From Sphingomonas sp. (GTDB lineage: Bacteria > Pseudomonadota > Alphaproteobacteria > Sphingomonadales > Sphingomonadaceae), in contig QFPK01000002.1 in NCBI GenBank assembly GCA_003248865.1, forward strand, positions 124,001-188,000: DNA of 64,000 nt. Direction: 5' to 3'. Below, piece by piece: positions 1-7,390 of this stretch. The notes below the pieces were generated by a model. It was not told the DNA's origin and did not search any database. It was given only the letters and a program-made list of their open reading frames with translations. The position numbers and the translations under genes were made by a program. The stretch's first letter is position 1; every line of letters starts with the position of its first letter.

Positions 1-504
1 ATGGCCACGCGGGAGGCATTCCGGCGGCTGGGCTTCCCCATGGTTTCGGTGGGGGTGCCGGCGACGATTGCGGACTCTCTGGCGCAGGTGCGGGTGATCG
101 CGGATGCGGCCGGGCAGCCCGCGCGCGGCGAGGCGCTGATCCGGCGGATCGAGACGGCGTTGACGGAAGCCCATCGGGCCGAAGCGCGCCCGGCGCTGAT
201 GCGGATGGCCTCCGGGCTGGTGCCGGGGCCGGGCAGCCTGTCCGAAGCGCTGATGGCGAACAGCGGCCTGACAAGCGTGGCGGCGGACTATGGCTTTGCC
301 CACGCCGGGCTGCTGACCGTGGAGCCGCTGGCGCTGAAGCCGCCGCCGCTGCTGATCACGGATCGGCCGGAGGCCGTGCCGCCGGTGCTGAAACGTCAGC
401 GGGTGCCGGTGGCCGGGTTCGACCGGCAATTGCTGAACTGCGGCGGCCCCAGCCTGATCCCGGCTGCCAAGCGGCTGGCCGCCATCCGGGATGCGGTGCC
501 GTGA
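1..504 (+). CDS. ABC transporter periplasmic substrate-binding protein (cobalamin/iron-complex type), 5'-truncated by window edge
   Basis: The reading frame is open from the first base to a TGA at 502-504, giving 167 residues. Whole proteins of this class are usually near 280-330 residues, so this is probably the C-terminal part, and the ATG at base 1 need not be the true start. The segment with VSVGVPATIADSLAQVRVI and the following helix resemble class III (BtuF/FhuD-like) binding proteins, which deliver cobalamin, haem or ferric siderophores to a FecCD permease. It overlaps the permease by 4 bp (GTGA at 501-504), so the two are translationally coupled. Substrate specificity cannot be read from this fragment. 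Confidence 0.75.
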   Translation: MATREAFRRLGFPMVSVGVPATIADSLAQVRVIADAAGQPARGEALIRRIETALTEAHRAEARPALMRMASGLVPGPGSLSEALMANSGLTSVAADYGFAHAGLLTVEPLALKPPPLLITDRPEAVPPVLKRQRVPVAGFDRQLLNCGGPSLIPAAKRLAAIRDAVP

Positions 505-1469
505 GGCGCGTACCTCTTATTACTCTGCTGACGGTGGGCACACTGGCCGCATTCCTGCTGAGCCTGATGGCCGGCAAGGTGTGGATCGCGCCGTGGGGGC
601 TGGCCTCGGGCTCTCCCGAGGCGCTGGTGATGGCGGAGTTGCGCTTGCCGCGCGCGCTGTTGGGGCTGGTGATCGGCGCGATGCTGGGGGCCTCCGGCGC
701 GGTGCTGCAAGGCTATCTGCGCAATCCGCTGGCCGACGCGGGCGTGCTGGGGGTTTCGGCCAATGCGGCGCTGGGCGCGGTGCTGGCACTGTTTCTGGGG
801 TTCACCGGCACGCCGCTGCTGGTGGCCGCCTTCGGCATGGGCGGGGCGATGGCTGCGATGGCGCTGCTGGCGCTGCTGGCCGGGCGTTCGGCCAGCGCCA
901 CCGGATTCGTGCTGGCGGGGGTGGTGCTGTCCAGCCTGGCGGGGGCGCTGACGGCGCTGCTGATCAGTCTGGCGCCCAACCCCTTCGCGCTGGAGGAAAT
1001 CATCACCTGGCTGATGGGCGCGCTGACCGACCGCAGCTGGCCGCAGCTGTGGATCGTCACGCCCTTCGCGGTGCTGGGCCTTGCCCTGCTGCTGTTGACG
1101 GGCCGCGCGCTGGACGCGCTGGCGCTGGGGGAACCGGCCGCCCGCTCGCTGGGCGTGGACCTGCGCACCACACGCTGGCTGGTGATTCTGGGCACGGGGC
1201 TGGGCGTGGGCGCTGCCGTATCGGAGACGGGGGTGGTGGGCTTCGTGGGGCTGATCGTGCCGCACCTGCTGCGCCCGCTGGCCGGGGAGCGGCCGTCCGC
1301 GCTGATCCTGCCCTCCGCGCTGGGCGGGGCGCTGCTGTTGCTGCTGGCGGATTCGCTGGTGCGGCTGTCTCCGGGTGCGGGCGAGCTGAAACTGGGGATC
1401 GCGATGGCGCTGCTGGGCGCGCCCTTCTTCCTGTGGCTGCTGTGGCGCCGGCGGGAGCTGATCCCATGA
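501..1469 (+). CDS. FecCD-family ABC transporter permease
   Basis: A 322-residue, very hydrophobic polytopic inner-membrane protein with roughly nine to ten predicted helices, matching the BtuC/FecC/FhuB permease length. It contains the family-typical LRLPRALLGLVIGAMLGASG stretch near the N-terminus and GFVGLIVPHLLR near residue 245, where permeases of this class contact the ATPase. It starts with GTG at 501, overlapping the upstream binding-protein stop, and its own stop overlaps the ATPase start (ATGA at 1466-1469). It would form the channel for an iron complex or corrinoid. The substrate is an inference from family and from the TonB gene downstream. Confidence 0.9.
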   Translation: MRRVPLITLLTVGTLAAFLLSLMAGKVWIAPWGLASGSPEALVMAELRLPRALLGLVIGAMLGASGAVLQGYLRNPLADAGVLGVSANAALGAVLALFLGFTGTPLLVAAFGMGGAMAAMALLALLAGRSASATGFVLAGVVLSSLAGALTALLISLAPNPFALEEIITWLMGALTDRSWPQLWIVTPFAVLGLALLLLTGRALDALALGEPAARSLGVDLRTTRWLVILGTGLGVGAAVSETGVVGFVGLIVPHLLRPLAGERPSALILPSALGGALLLLLADSLVRLSPGAGELKLGIAMALLGAPFFLWLLWRRRELIP

Positions 1470-2233
1470 CGCTGGAACTGGCCGATCTGTCCCTGTCGCG
1501 CGGGGATCGCATTCTGCTTTCGGGCCTGTCCGCGCGCTTCGCGCCCGGCAGTGTCAGCGTGATTCTGGGGCCGAACGGGGCCGGGAAATCCACTTTGCTG
1601 GACAGCATCGCGGGCCTGCGCACGCCGGAAGCGGGCACGGTGCGGCTGGATGGGGTTTCGGTGGCCGACATGCGGCTTGGCGAACGGGCGCGGCGCATCG
1701 GTTATCTCCCGCAGGGCGGTGAGCTGCACTGGAACCTTCGGGTGCAGGAACTGGTCGCGCTGGGGCGGCTGCCGCACCGGAGCGCGTTCGCCGGGGAATC
1801 CGAAGCCGACCGGGCGGCCATTGCCCGCGCCATGGCGGCGGCCGACGTGGAGGCGCTGGCGGATCGCCCGGCGCTGTCGCTCTCCGGCGGAGAGCGGGCG
1901 CGGGTGCTGCTGGCGCGGGTGCTCGCCGGCGAACCGGAGCTGCTGCTGGCCGACGAGCCGCTGGCCAACCTCGATCCGCGCCATGCCATGGATGCGTTGC
2001 GCCTGTTCCGCCGGGCGGCGGACGGCGGCGCGGCGGTGGTTCTGGTGCTGCACGACCTGCAGGCGGCCGCCCGTGCGGCGGACCAGCTGCTGCTGCTGGC
2101 GAATGGGCGCTGCCTGGCGCAGGGCGCCCCCGCCGAGGTGCTCACGCCAACGCTGCTGGCAGAGGCCTATGGGCTGGAAATGCTGGTGCGCCGCGATCCC
2201 GAAGTTGGCCTGATCCTGCTGCCGAAGGCTTGA
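1466..2233 (+). CDS. ABC transporter ATP-binding protein (iron-complex/cobalamin type)
   Basis: A 255-residue ATPase subunit. Walker A is GPNGAGKST at about residues 35-43, the signature is LSGGERAR, and Walker B is LLLADEPLANLD, followed by the switch histidine in LVLHD. Size and motifs fit the FepC/BtuD class that pairs with FecCD permeases. The ATG at 1466 overlaps the permease stop, completing a binding protein-permease-ATPase operon. It powers import across the inner membrane. Confidence 0.93.
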   Translation: MTLELADLSLSRGDRILLSGLSARFAPGSVSVILGPNGAGKSTLLDSIAGLRTPEAGTVRLDGVSVADMRLGERARRIGYLPQGGELHWNLRVQELVALGRLPHRSAFAGESEADRAAIARAMAAADVEALADRPALSLSGGERARVLLARVLAGEPELLLADEPLANLDPRHAMDALRLFRRAADGGAAVVLVLHDLQAAARAADQLLLLANGRCLAQGAPAEVLTPTLLAEAYGLEMLVRRDPEVGLILLPKA

Positions 2234-2368
2234 CCTGCACGTCAGCTTGTCAGCCCTCCTGACCTATGAGAAATATTAGTTATGCCTAGGGCGGTTGAGG
2301 GACCGGCCGGGCAGATCAGGCGCTTGGGGCGCTGATGGCAGCGCCTCCCGCCGGGAAGGGAGACTGCG

Positions 2369-3034
2369 ATGTCGTACCTGGATCGGAGCAACGGAACACA
2401 ACGGGTAAATGCGGTGCTGGGCGTGGGTGCCCTGCATTTCCTGCTGGGCGCAGGCCTGCTGATCGGGCTTGCCGTGAAGGTGGCGCCCGACCGCACGCCA
2501 GACCCGATCGTCGTGCGGCTGGACCCCGCCCGCCCGGCGCCGAAGCCCGAACCGTTGCCCATCCCGCAGCCGCAGATGGACGACATCCGTGTGCAGGCCG
2601 ACATGCCGGTGATCGAGTATCGCGAACAATCCCAACTGACCATCGTGCAAGTCCCTGACGTGCCGCTTTCCACCGAAGGCGGAACGGTTGTGCCGAACGG
2701 CGGGCAGGGCACGCAAGTCGCGCCGCCGCCCGAACCCGTCCGCCGCGCCGCCATCGCCAAATCCGACACCGTGGCACTGAGACCGGAAGACTACCCCGAC
2801 GCCGCCCGCCGCGCCGGCGAGGAAGGCCGCGTCACCATCCGCGTGGGCATCGGCACCGACGGCAGCGTCTCGGGCTGCACCGTCACCGCCTCCAGCGGCC
2901 ACGAGCGGCTGGACCGCAAGAGCTGCCAGGTCGCCGAACGCCGCTGGCGTTTCACACCAGCCACCGAGGATGGCGTCGCGGTGGCGTCGAGCGCGGAGCG
3001 CAGCATCGTGTGGCGGCTGGAGGATCTGCGGTAG
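2369..3034 (+). CDS. TonB family energy transducer
   Basis: A 221-residue protein with one N-terminal membrane helix (about residues 13-32), a proline-rich periplasmic spacer (PARPAPKPEPLPIPQPQ) and a C-terminal TonB domain that includes YPDAARRAGEEGRVTIRV. This is the standard TonB layout: it spans the periplasm and transmits proton-motive force from ExbBD to outer-membrane receptors. A purine-rich ribosome site (GGGAAGGGAGA) lies just before the ATG at 2369. It lies 135 bp after the ABC ATPase on the same strand, consistent with uptake of a large iron complex or corrinoid. No exbB or exbD is nearby. Confidence 0.88.
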   Translation: MSYLDRSNGTQRVNAVLGVGALHFLLGAGLLIGLAVKVAPDRTPDPIVVRLDPARPAPKPEPLPIPQPQMDDIRVQADMPVIEYREQSQLTIVQVPDVPLSTEGGTVVPNGGQGTQVAPPPEPVRRAAIAKSDTVALRPEDYPDAARRAGEEGRVTIRVGIGTDGSVSGCTVTASSGHERLDRKSCQVAERRWRFTPATEDGVAVASSAERSIVWRLEDLR

Positions 3035-3036
3035 GG

Positions 3037-3282
3037 GTGGAGGGAGTTTTGCCTCCGGCGGGCAGGGAAATGATTTCCCTGCACCCTCTAAGTTGGCGTT
3101 GCGGGCTGCTCTGATGTGACGCGCGTGACTTGGTTTGATTGCCTGCGGCGCTGGGGCTTGCTGGCGCCGCAGGCAGTAAACCTATCCGTCAGCGCAACTT
3201 CGCCGAGTGACCTGCTCATGTGGGTGCAGGGGCCACGGGCTCCTGCCGGGGGAGTTTGAGGGGGCGGAGCCCCCTCAACCGC
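3037..3282. repeat. Palindrome-rich intergenic repeat, copy A
   Basis: This roughly 245-bp stretch lies between the convergent tonB-like gene and hemF and matches 38048-38290. Ordered inverted repeats can be read directly: GGAGG/CCTCC at the left; GCAGGGAAA-TGA-TTTCCCTGC (3062-3082); a 12-bp stem TGCCTGCGGCGC/GCGCCGCAGGCA around a 12-nt loop; GCAGGGGCC-ACG-GGCTCCTGC; and TTGAGGGGGC-GGA-GCCCCCTCAA at the right. The outer hairpins are inverted relative to each other, so the whole unit is itself an imperfect inverted repeat. No open reading frame in it looks coding. It probably also ends transcription from both sides. Confidence 0.85.
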
Positions 3283-3292
3283 AACCCAATAA

Positions 3293-4177
3293 TTACTCCC
3301 AGATCGCCTCGGGCGGCAGGCTCATCAGGATCGCGTCGGTGTTGCCGCCGGTTTTCAGCCCGAAGGTCGTGCCGCGGTCGTAGACGAGGTTGAACTCGGC
3401 GTAGAGGCCCCGGTATTTCAGCAGCGCGTGGCGGTCGTCCGCGTTCCAGGGCGTGGCCATGCGGCGGCGGGCGATGGCGGGGAAGGTGCTGAGGAAGGTC
3501 TCGCTGATATCCTTGGTGTAGGCGAAATGGCTGTCGAATTCGGCCGGGCTGTCGGCGGAGAGCCAGTCGTAGAAGATGCCGCCCACGCCGCGGTTACGCT
3601 TGCGGTGGGGGATATGGAAATATTCGTCGCACCAGGCGCTGTGTTTGGGCCAGAATTCGGCTGAGTGGCGGTTTCCGGCCTGTTCGAAGGCGGATTTGAA
3701 GAAGCTGGTGTCGTCGTCCCGGGGCAGGGCCGGGTTCAGGTCTGCGCCGCCGCCGAACCAGCGCTTGGTGGTCACGAGGAAGCGGGTGTTCATGTGCACG
3801 GCGGGCACATGGGGGTTGGCCATGTGCGCGACGAGGCTGATGCCGGTGGCGAAGAAGCGCGGGTCTTCAGATGCGCCGGGGATGTTCTTCGCGAATTCCG
3901 GGTTGAACTGGCCGTGCACGGTGGAGATGTTCACGCCGACTTTCTCGAAGATGCGGCCTTTCATCACGCCCATGGTGCCGCCGCCGCCGGGGGAGCCGCT
4001 GTGATCGGTGCGTTGCCATGGCGTGAAGGCGAAGCGGCCCGGAGCCTGCGGCGCATTGGGCAAGGCGGGGAGGGCGGCGCCCTCATCCTCGATCCGCTCG
4101 AACTCGGCGGTGATGCGGTCTCTCAAGGAACGGAACCAGGCTTCGGCGGCGAGCTGCTGGGGGTCAAATTCAGACAT
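3293..4177 (-). CDS. hemF: Oxygen-dependent coproporphyrinogen III oxidase
   Basis: 294 residues from the ATG at 4177 (MSEFDPQQL). The frame stays open 32 codons further, but that extension lacks family character. HemF oxidatively decarboxylates coproporphyrinogen III to protoporphyrinogen IX in haem synthesis. The signature is clear: WCDEYFHIPHRKRNRGVGG followed by IFYDW, plus HMNTRFLVT and RWFGGGADLNP. The stop lies 10 bp from repeat copy A. The gene is divergent from the dehalogenase, with 79 bp between start codons. Confidence 0.95.
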   Translation of the reverse strand: MSEFDPQQLAAEAWFRSLRDRITAEFERIEDEGAALPALPNAPQAPGRFAFTPWQRTDHSGSPGGGGTMGVMKGRIFEKVGVNISTVHGQFNPEFAKNIPGASEDPRFFATGISLVAHMANPHVPAVHMNTRFLVTTKRWFGGGADLNPALPRDDDTSFFKSAFEQAGNRHSAEFWPKHSAWCDEYFHIPHRKRNRGVGGIFYDWLSADSPAEFDSHFAYTKDISETFLSTFPAIARRRMATPWNADDRHALLKYRGLYAEFNLVYDRGTTFGLKTGGNTDAILMSLPPEAIWE

Positions 4178-4256
4178 GGCAGGCGCCGTGCCATCCAAAA
4201 TATGGCCTTGCAAGTGCCGATAGTCTGGCGGCAGGGTGGCGGCGGAGGAGAGAGAC

Positions 4257-5165
4257 ATGCCGATCTTGCGCACCCCCGATTCGCGGTTCGAGGGCCTGAC
4301 GGGCTTCGATTTCGCGGTCAGCTACACCGATGTGGACGGCGGCCCTCTTGGCCCCTTGCGCATCGCCCATGTGGAAGCCGGCCCGGCCGACGGGCCGGTG
4401 GTTCTGCTGATGCATGGCGAACCCAGCTGGTCCTACCTGTATCGCAAGATGATCCCGCTGCTGGCGGGCGCGGGCTATCGCTGCATGGCGCCCGATCTTG
4501 TCGGTTTTGGCCGGTCCGACAAGCCATCGGAACGGTCCGACTACAGCTATGAGCGGCATGTGGACTGGATGAGCCAGTGGTTCCTCGCCAATGATCTGAA
4601 TGACGTGACCCTGTTCTGTCAGGACTGGGGCGGGCTGATCGGGCTGAGGCTGGTGGCGGCGTTCCCGGATCGCTTCGCACGCGTGTGTGCGGCCAACACC
4701 TTCCTGCCGACGGGGGAGGGCAAGGCGTCCCCGGCGTTCGAGGCCTGGCGCAACTTCAGCCAGACAGTGCCGGATTTCGATTCGGGCTGGATCGTGAACG
4801 GCGGCACCGCGCGCGGGCTGAGCGACGCGGACCGGGAAGCCTATAACGCGCCCTATCCCGACGACAGCTTCAAGGCGGGCGCCCGAATCTTCCCGATGCT
4901 GGTGGTGACGGACCCCGCCATGCCGTCCGCGGCCGAGAATCGCGCGGCCTGGGCCGTGCTGGAACATTATGAAAAGCCGTTCCTGACCCTGTTCGGAGAC
5001 AAGGACATGGTGACGCTGGGCGTGGAGAAGGTTCTGCAGGCGCGAATTCCCGGCGCGAAGGGGCAGCCGCACCGGCTGATCGAAAACGCCGGACACTTTC
5101 TGCAGGAGGATGCAGGCGAGGAGATTGCGGGCGAACTGCTGCGCTGGATGGGAAAAGGCAGCTGA
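4257..5165 (+). CDS. Haloalkane dehalogenase, subfamily I (DhlA-like)
   Basis: 302 residues. It hydrolyses a carbon-halogen bond to an alcohol and halide with an alpha/beta-hydrolase fold. Visible residues are HGEP (53-56, oxyanion region), nucleophile D123 in CQDWGG with halide-binding W124, a second candidate halide Trp at W178 (DSGW), acid D250 in FGDKD and base H280 in NAGHFLQE. The layout matches Xanthobacter DhlA (D124/W125, W175, D260, H289), as known for that family. The start at 4257 is supported by GGAGGAGAGAG just upstream; an in-frame start at 4236 lacks this. Its natural substrate is unknown. Confidence 0.9.
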   Translation: MPILRTPDSRFEGLTGFDFAVSYTDVDGGPLGPLRIAHVEAGPADGPVVLLMHGEPSWSYLYRKMIPLLAGAGYRCMAPDLVGFGRSDKPSERSDYSYERHVDWMSQWFLANDLNDVTLFCQDWGGLIGLRLVAAFPDRFARVCAANTFLPTGEGKASPAFEAWRNFSQTVPDFDSGWIVNGGTARGLSDADREAYNAPYPDDSFKAGARIFPMLVVTDPAMPSAAENRAAWAVLEHYEKPFLTLFGDKDMVTLGVEKVLQARIPGAKGQPHRLIENAGHFLQEDAGEEIAGELLRWMGKGS

Positions 5166-5171
5166 TGGGTG

Positions 5172-5200
5172 TTGACAGCCCCCGGCCCCCCGCATAAAGC
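5172..5200 (+). promoter_or_regulatory. Promoter of tRNA-Asp
   Basis: TTGACA (5172-5177), a 17-bp spacer and TAAAGC (5195-5200). Transcription would start about 10 bp before the tRNA. This is the best -35 box in the window and shows that TAAAGC can serve as a -10 in this genome, which supports the same hexamer at lptD. Confidence 0.75.
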
Positions 5201-5216
5201 CGCGCCTCCAAAGTGC

Positions 5217-5293
5217 GCGGGCGTAGCTCAGTCGGTTAGAGTGCCGGCCTGTCACGCCGGAGGTCGCGGGTTCGAGCCCCGTCGCTCGCGCCA
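5217..5293 (+). tRNA. tRNA-Asp (anticodon GTC)
   Basis: A 77-nt cloverleaf. Acceptor strands GCGGGCG and CGCTCGC pair (with one G-T), the discriminator is G, and CCA (5291-5293) is encoded. The D-arm begins GCTCAGTCGGTTAGAG. The anticodon stem CCGGC/GCCGG carries loop CTGTCAC with GTC at 5251-5253. The T-arm has GGTTCGAGCCC. It lies 51 bp after the dehalogenase. Confidence 0.97.
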
Positions 5294-5327
5294 CTTTGGA
5301 TTTCGGTGATGCGCGAACCTTGCGGCC

Positions 5328-5657
5328 CTAACGGGCTGCGGTTCGCGCCCCATCTCCCCGATCAGCCTGATCCCATTCGCGCAGTTCGTGCGCGATGGAG
5401 GCTTCCACCAGCCACTCCCACAATTCGCCGATCAGCGCCGGGTCCAGCCCCAGCGTTTCCGCTTGCGCCATTGCATTGCGGATAACCTGCTGCTTGCGGG
5501 CTTCATCGCGGACCATGCCACGCTCGGGCTTGATGCGGGCGGCGGCGTTCATGAACCGGAAGCGCTCGGCCAGCAGCCGGACCAGCTCGCCGTCCAGGCT
5601 GTCCACGCCGGCGCGGACTTCGGCCATGCTGGCGCATTGTTCGGGGGGCGTCCTCAT
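5328..5657 (-). CDS. Chorismate mutase, AroQ type
   Basis: 109 residues from the ATG at 5657. It is an all-helical AroQ-fold protein converting chorismate to prephenate for Phe/Tyr synthesis. The typical first helix (MAEVRAGVDSLDGELVRLLAERF), the Arg/Lys pair in AARIKPERG and the VRDEARKQQVI segment are visible. The longer open frame upstream (to 5801) is out of register with the DUF2842 gene and is not used. The start overlaps the DUF2842 stop by 4 bp, so translation is coupled. A sister activity, isochorismate-pyruvate lyase, uses the same fold, but chorismate mutase is the better fit. Confidence 0.85.
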   Translation of the reverse strand: MRTPPEQCASMAEVRAGVDSLDGELVRLLAERFRFMNAAARIKPERGMVRDEARKQQVIRNAMAQAETLGLDPALIGELWEWLVEASIAHELREWDQADRGDGARTAAR

Positions 5658-5863
5658 GGCCGCCACTTGCCTGTTTCGATCCAGATCATCACCGGTTTCA
5701 GCGGAAACACCCAGGCAACGCCCAGCACGGCCCAGATCGGCAGCTGGATCAGCGGATGCAGCCGGCCCACGGGCTCGAACAGCCAGACGGCGAACAGGCA
5801 ATAGGCGAAGATGCCGACAAGGACAGCAAGGATGCCCAGCGGCCGCCGGAGAGACGGTGTCAT
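5654..5863 (-). CDS. DUF2842 family small membrane protein
   Basis: 69 residues with two membrane helices (about 8-28 and 38-58) separated by a short loop, then a charged tail. The sequence fits DUF2842, a small alphaproteobacterial family of unknown function. It overlaps the 5-formyl-THF cyclo-ligase stop upstream by 4 bp and the chorismate mutase start downstream by 4 bp, so the three form a tight operon. No function should be assigned. Confidence 0.75.
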   Translation of the reverse strand: MTPSLRRPLGILAVLVGIFAYCLFAVWLFEPVGRLHPLIQLPIWAVLGVAWVFPLKPVMIWIETGKWRP

Positions 5864-6447
5864 CCCCCGGCTTTAGCCCTGCCGGGCGTCAGGTGGAAGA
5901 TGGTGGGTGTGGCAATGGCGTCCAGCGGCTGATCCCACGGTTCGGCGGGAAGGGCATCCGCCAGCTGCATGTCCCACGCGAGCCCGATGGCGCGGATGGA
6001 ACCGGCGCTGCGCAGCGCGGCCAGCGTGCGGTCATAATGGCCCTTGCCCTGTCCCATCCGGTTCCCCGCCCTGTCGGCGGCCAGCAGCGGCACCAGCAGC
6101 AGATCGGGGTGAAGCATGGGGGCATCGGCCGGTGGTTCCGGGATGCCCTTGTAGCCGGGCGTGAGCGCGGTTTCGGCATGGAAGCTGAGCGGACCGTCCG
6201 TCACACGCGGCAGCGCGATGCGCCAGCCGGCCGCGCGGGCGGCTTCTTCCAGATGGCGGGGGTCGATCTCGTCGCCGACGGCGCAATAGCTGGCGAGGAT
6301 GCCGGGCGGTCCCAGCCGGGGCAGATGGGCAGCCAGCGCCTTTTCAAGGGCATCCCGCACGACGGGGGACAGGGCCGCCGCAAAGGCGGCGCGGGCGGCC
6401 CTCAGGTCCCGGCGCAGGGCTTTTCGGTCGGGCTTTGAGTCGGTCAG
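5860..6447 (-). CDS. 5-formyltetrahydrofolate cyclo-ligase (unusual start)
   Basis: It converts 5-formyl-THF to 5,10-methenyl-THF with ATP. The family motif MGQGKGHYDRTLA (ATP/substrate loop) and an Arg/Lys-rich first helix (RKALRRDLRAARAAF) are present. There is no ATG, GTG or TTG between the 6S RNA and the conserved N-terminus. The first canonical in-frame codon upstream is a TTG at 6564, inside the 6S RNA. I place the start at a CTG at 6447, where family members begin (L-T-D-S-K), giving about 195 residues. This start is uncertain. Location directly behind 6S RNA is the classic proteobacterial ssrS-ygfA arrangement. Confidence 0.8.
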   Translation of the reverse strand: MTDSKPDRKALRRDLRAARAAFAAALSPVVRDALEKALAAHLPRLGPPGILASYCAVGDEIDPRHLEEAARAAGWRIALPRVTDGPLSFHAETALTPGYKGIPEPPADAPMLHPDLLLVPLLAADRAGNRMGQGKGHYDRTLAALRSAGSIRAIGLAWDMQLADALPAEPWDQPLDAIATPTIFHLTPGRAKAGG

Positions 6448-6469
6448 GCTGGTCGCTTTCGGCAGGGGT

Positions 6470-6626
6470 GGCGGGTCCGCTGCGACCGTTTGCGTGAAGA
6501 TCCTCTGACGCCAGAACGTCAGGTGGGAGCTGTATGATCGGGCCCACGAGCCCGGCAGGGACAACCCCCGTGGATGTGTTTATCGCCTCAGGGATGCTCA
6601 ATTGCGCGCATCGCGCAGATCCCGCC
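6470..6626 (-). ncRNA. ssrS: 6S RNA
   Basis: On the minus strand the 5' end GGCGGG-atc-TGCG (from 6626) pairs with the 3' end CGCA-gcgga-CCCGCC (to 6470), forming the closing stem of a 157-nt RNA. Between them are sequences with 6S character: CATCCCTGAGGCGATAAAC on one side and ATCATACAGCTCCCACCTGA then GGATCTTC on the other, which would form the open central bubble mimicking promoter DNA. It sits between zapA and the 5-formyl-THF cyclo-ligase gene, the conserved context in Proteobacteria. 6S RNA sequesters the housekeeping RNA polymerase in stationary phase. Confidence 0.85.
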
Positions 6627-6636
6627 GTGGGCTAAC

Positions 6637-6966
6637 TTAAGAGGCCGAGGCCGCTTCCTCAAGCCTTTGCGCAAGCGTTTCGGCGCGGGCGGCCAGCGCT
6701 TCATATTGCGCGAGGCTGGGCAGCTGCTGCGGGGCGGGGAAGGGCGACATCCGGGCTTCACTAGCCTTGCGTTCCAGCAGCTCGCCGGAGACCAGCAACG
6801 CGGCCATCAGCAGCAACCGGGGCTCCGCCACGGCGCCATGGGCTTCCATCAGGGACGAGACGCGCGATTCGAGCAGGCCGCCGGCCGCGCGCAGATCATC
6901 TTCCTCGCCATCTCGGCAGGCGAGCTTGTAGGCGCGACCGCCGATGGTGAGGGTGACTTCAGCCAT
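6637..6966 (-). CDS. zapA: Cell division protein ZapA
   Basis: 109 residues. It begins MAEVTLTIGGRAYKLACRDGEE, the typical ZapA N-terminal domain, followed by a long helix and a C-terminal coiled coil (LAARAETLAQRLEEAA). ZapA bundles FtsZ protofilaments at midcell. The start codon overlaps the end of a small coiled-coil gene by 8 bp, and 6S RNA begins 11 bp downstream, in the usual zapA-ssrS-ygfA order. Confidence 0.92.
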   Translation of the reverse strand: MAEVTLTIGGRAYKLACRDGEEDDLRAAGGLLESRVSSLMEAHGAVAEPRLLLMAALLVSGELLERKASEARMSPFPAPQQLPSLAQYEALAARAETLAQRLEEAASAS

Positions 6967-7120
6967 TCGCCCGTTTCCGTTCGTTCTCGATCAGCCGGTC
7001 CAGGCCGGTCAGCGTGTCGCGCGCGGCGTTGCGCAGGCCGCGATTGCGCTGGCGAAGGCGTTCGGCGGCGAGTTCGGCGCGATGCAGCGCGGATTCGATC
7101 CGGGCAAGCAAATCGGACAT
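6959..7120 (-). CDS. Small coiled-coil protein upstream of zapA
   Basis: 53 residues (MSDLLARIESALHR to RKRANG), almost entirely helical with heptad character and strong positive charge at the end. Its frame overlaps zapA by 8 bp, so it is very likely translated and coupled. The start at 7120 has an AGGG about 10 nt upstream. Alternative in-frame starts are ATG codons at about 7150 and 7162, or a TTG further upstream preceded by GGAGG. I do not recognise a named family. Position and coiled-coil nature suggest a division-related partner of ZapA, which is inference. Confidence 0.65.
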   Translation of the reverse strand: MSDLLARIESALHRAELAAERLRQRNRGLRNAARDTLTGLDRLIENERKRANG

Positions 7121-7213
7121 CTCTTGCCCACCCTGAATGTCCCGCATTGCTTCCCGAACCATCACTTCGCTCCGACCGATCAAGAATCGTTCCTCCAAAT
7201 TCTTGACGAAATC

Positions 7214-7242
7214 AGATAAGGGGTTGTTTCGCTTGGCGTCAA
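7214..7242 (-). promoter_or_regulatory. Promoter for the zapA-6S RNA operon
   Basis: Read on the minus strand: TTGACG (7242-7237), 17-bp spacer, TTATCT (7219-7214). It faces the small coiled-coil gene and zapA. The transcript would have a leader of about 85 nt before the ATG at 7120. Confidence 0.5.
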
Positions 7243-7348
7243 TGCCGGCTTTGTAACCTGTTGTTCCCTCTGGCGTTGATTTCCACGCCTGCCTTTGCGA
7301 GGAGGGCGCCGCGCGCGCGGCCCTGCAGGGCTGCATACCTATGCGATT

Positions 7349-7390
7349 CGGGCCCCTTTCCGGCCCGACCACTGTCTGAAAAGGGCCCCG
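7349..7390 (+). promoter_or_regulatory. Hairpin sequestering the tkt ribosome-binding site
   Basis: CGGGCCCCTTT (7349-7359) can pair with AAAGGGCCCCG (7380-7390), 10 of 11 positions with one C-C mismatch. The right arm contains the only Shine-Dalgarno-like sequence (AAAAGGG, 7379-7385) and ends one base before the tkt ATG. A perfect 12-bp palindrome, GCCCTGCAGGGC (7320-7331), lies just upstream. Together they suggest a structured, regulated 5' leader. Confidence 0.5.

Noticed and set aside
2242..2330. GTCAG/CTGAC inverted repeat after the ABC ATPase as a terminator, and AT-rich stretch as a Fur/Irr box
   Set aside because: The stem is only 5 bp with no T-tract, and the AT-rich stretch does not match a recognisable iron box well enough.
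4178..4256. Leaderless hemF promoter (TTGCAA-17-CACGGC, 7 bp from the ATG)
   Set aside because: The spacing fits the pattern seen elsewhere but the -10 hexamer is too poor to call.
6448..6564. 5-formyl-THF cyclo-ligase extended to TTG at 6564
   Set aside because: The extension translates 6S RNA sequence, which is under structural constraint; not excluded outright.
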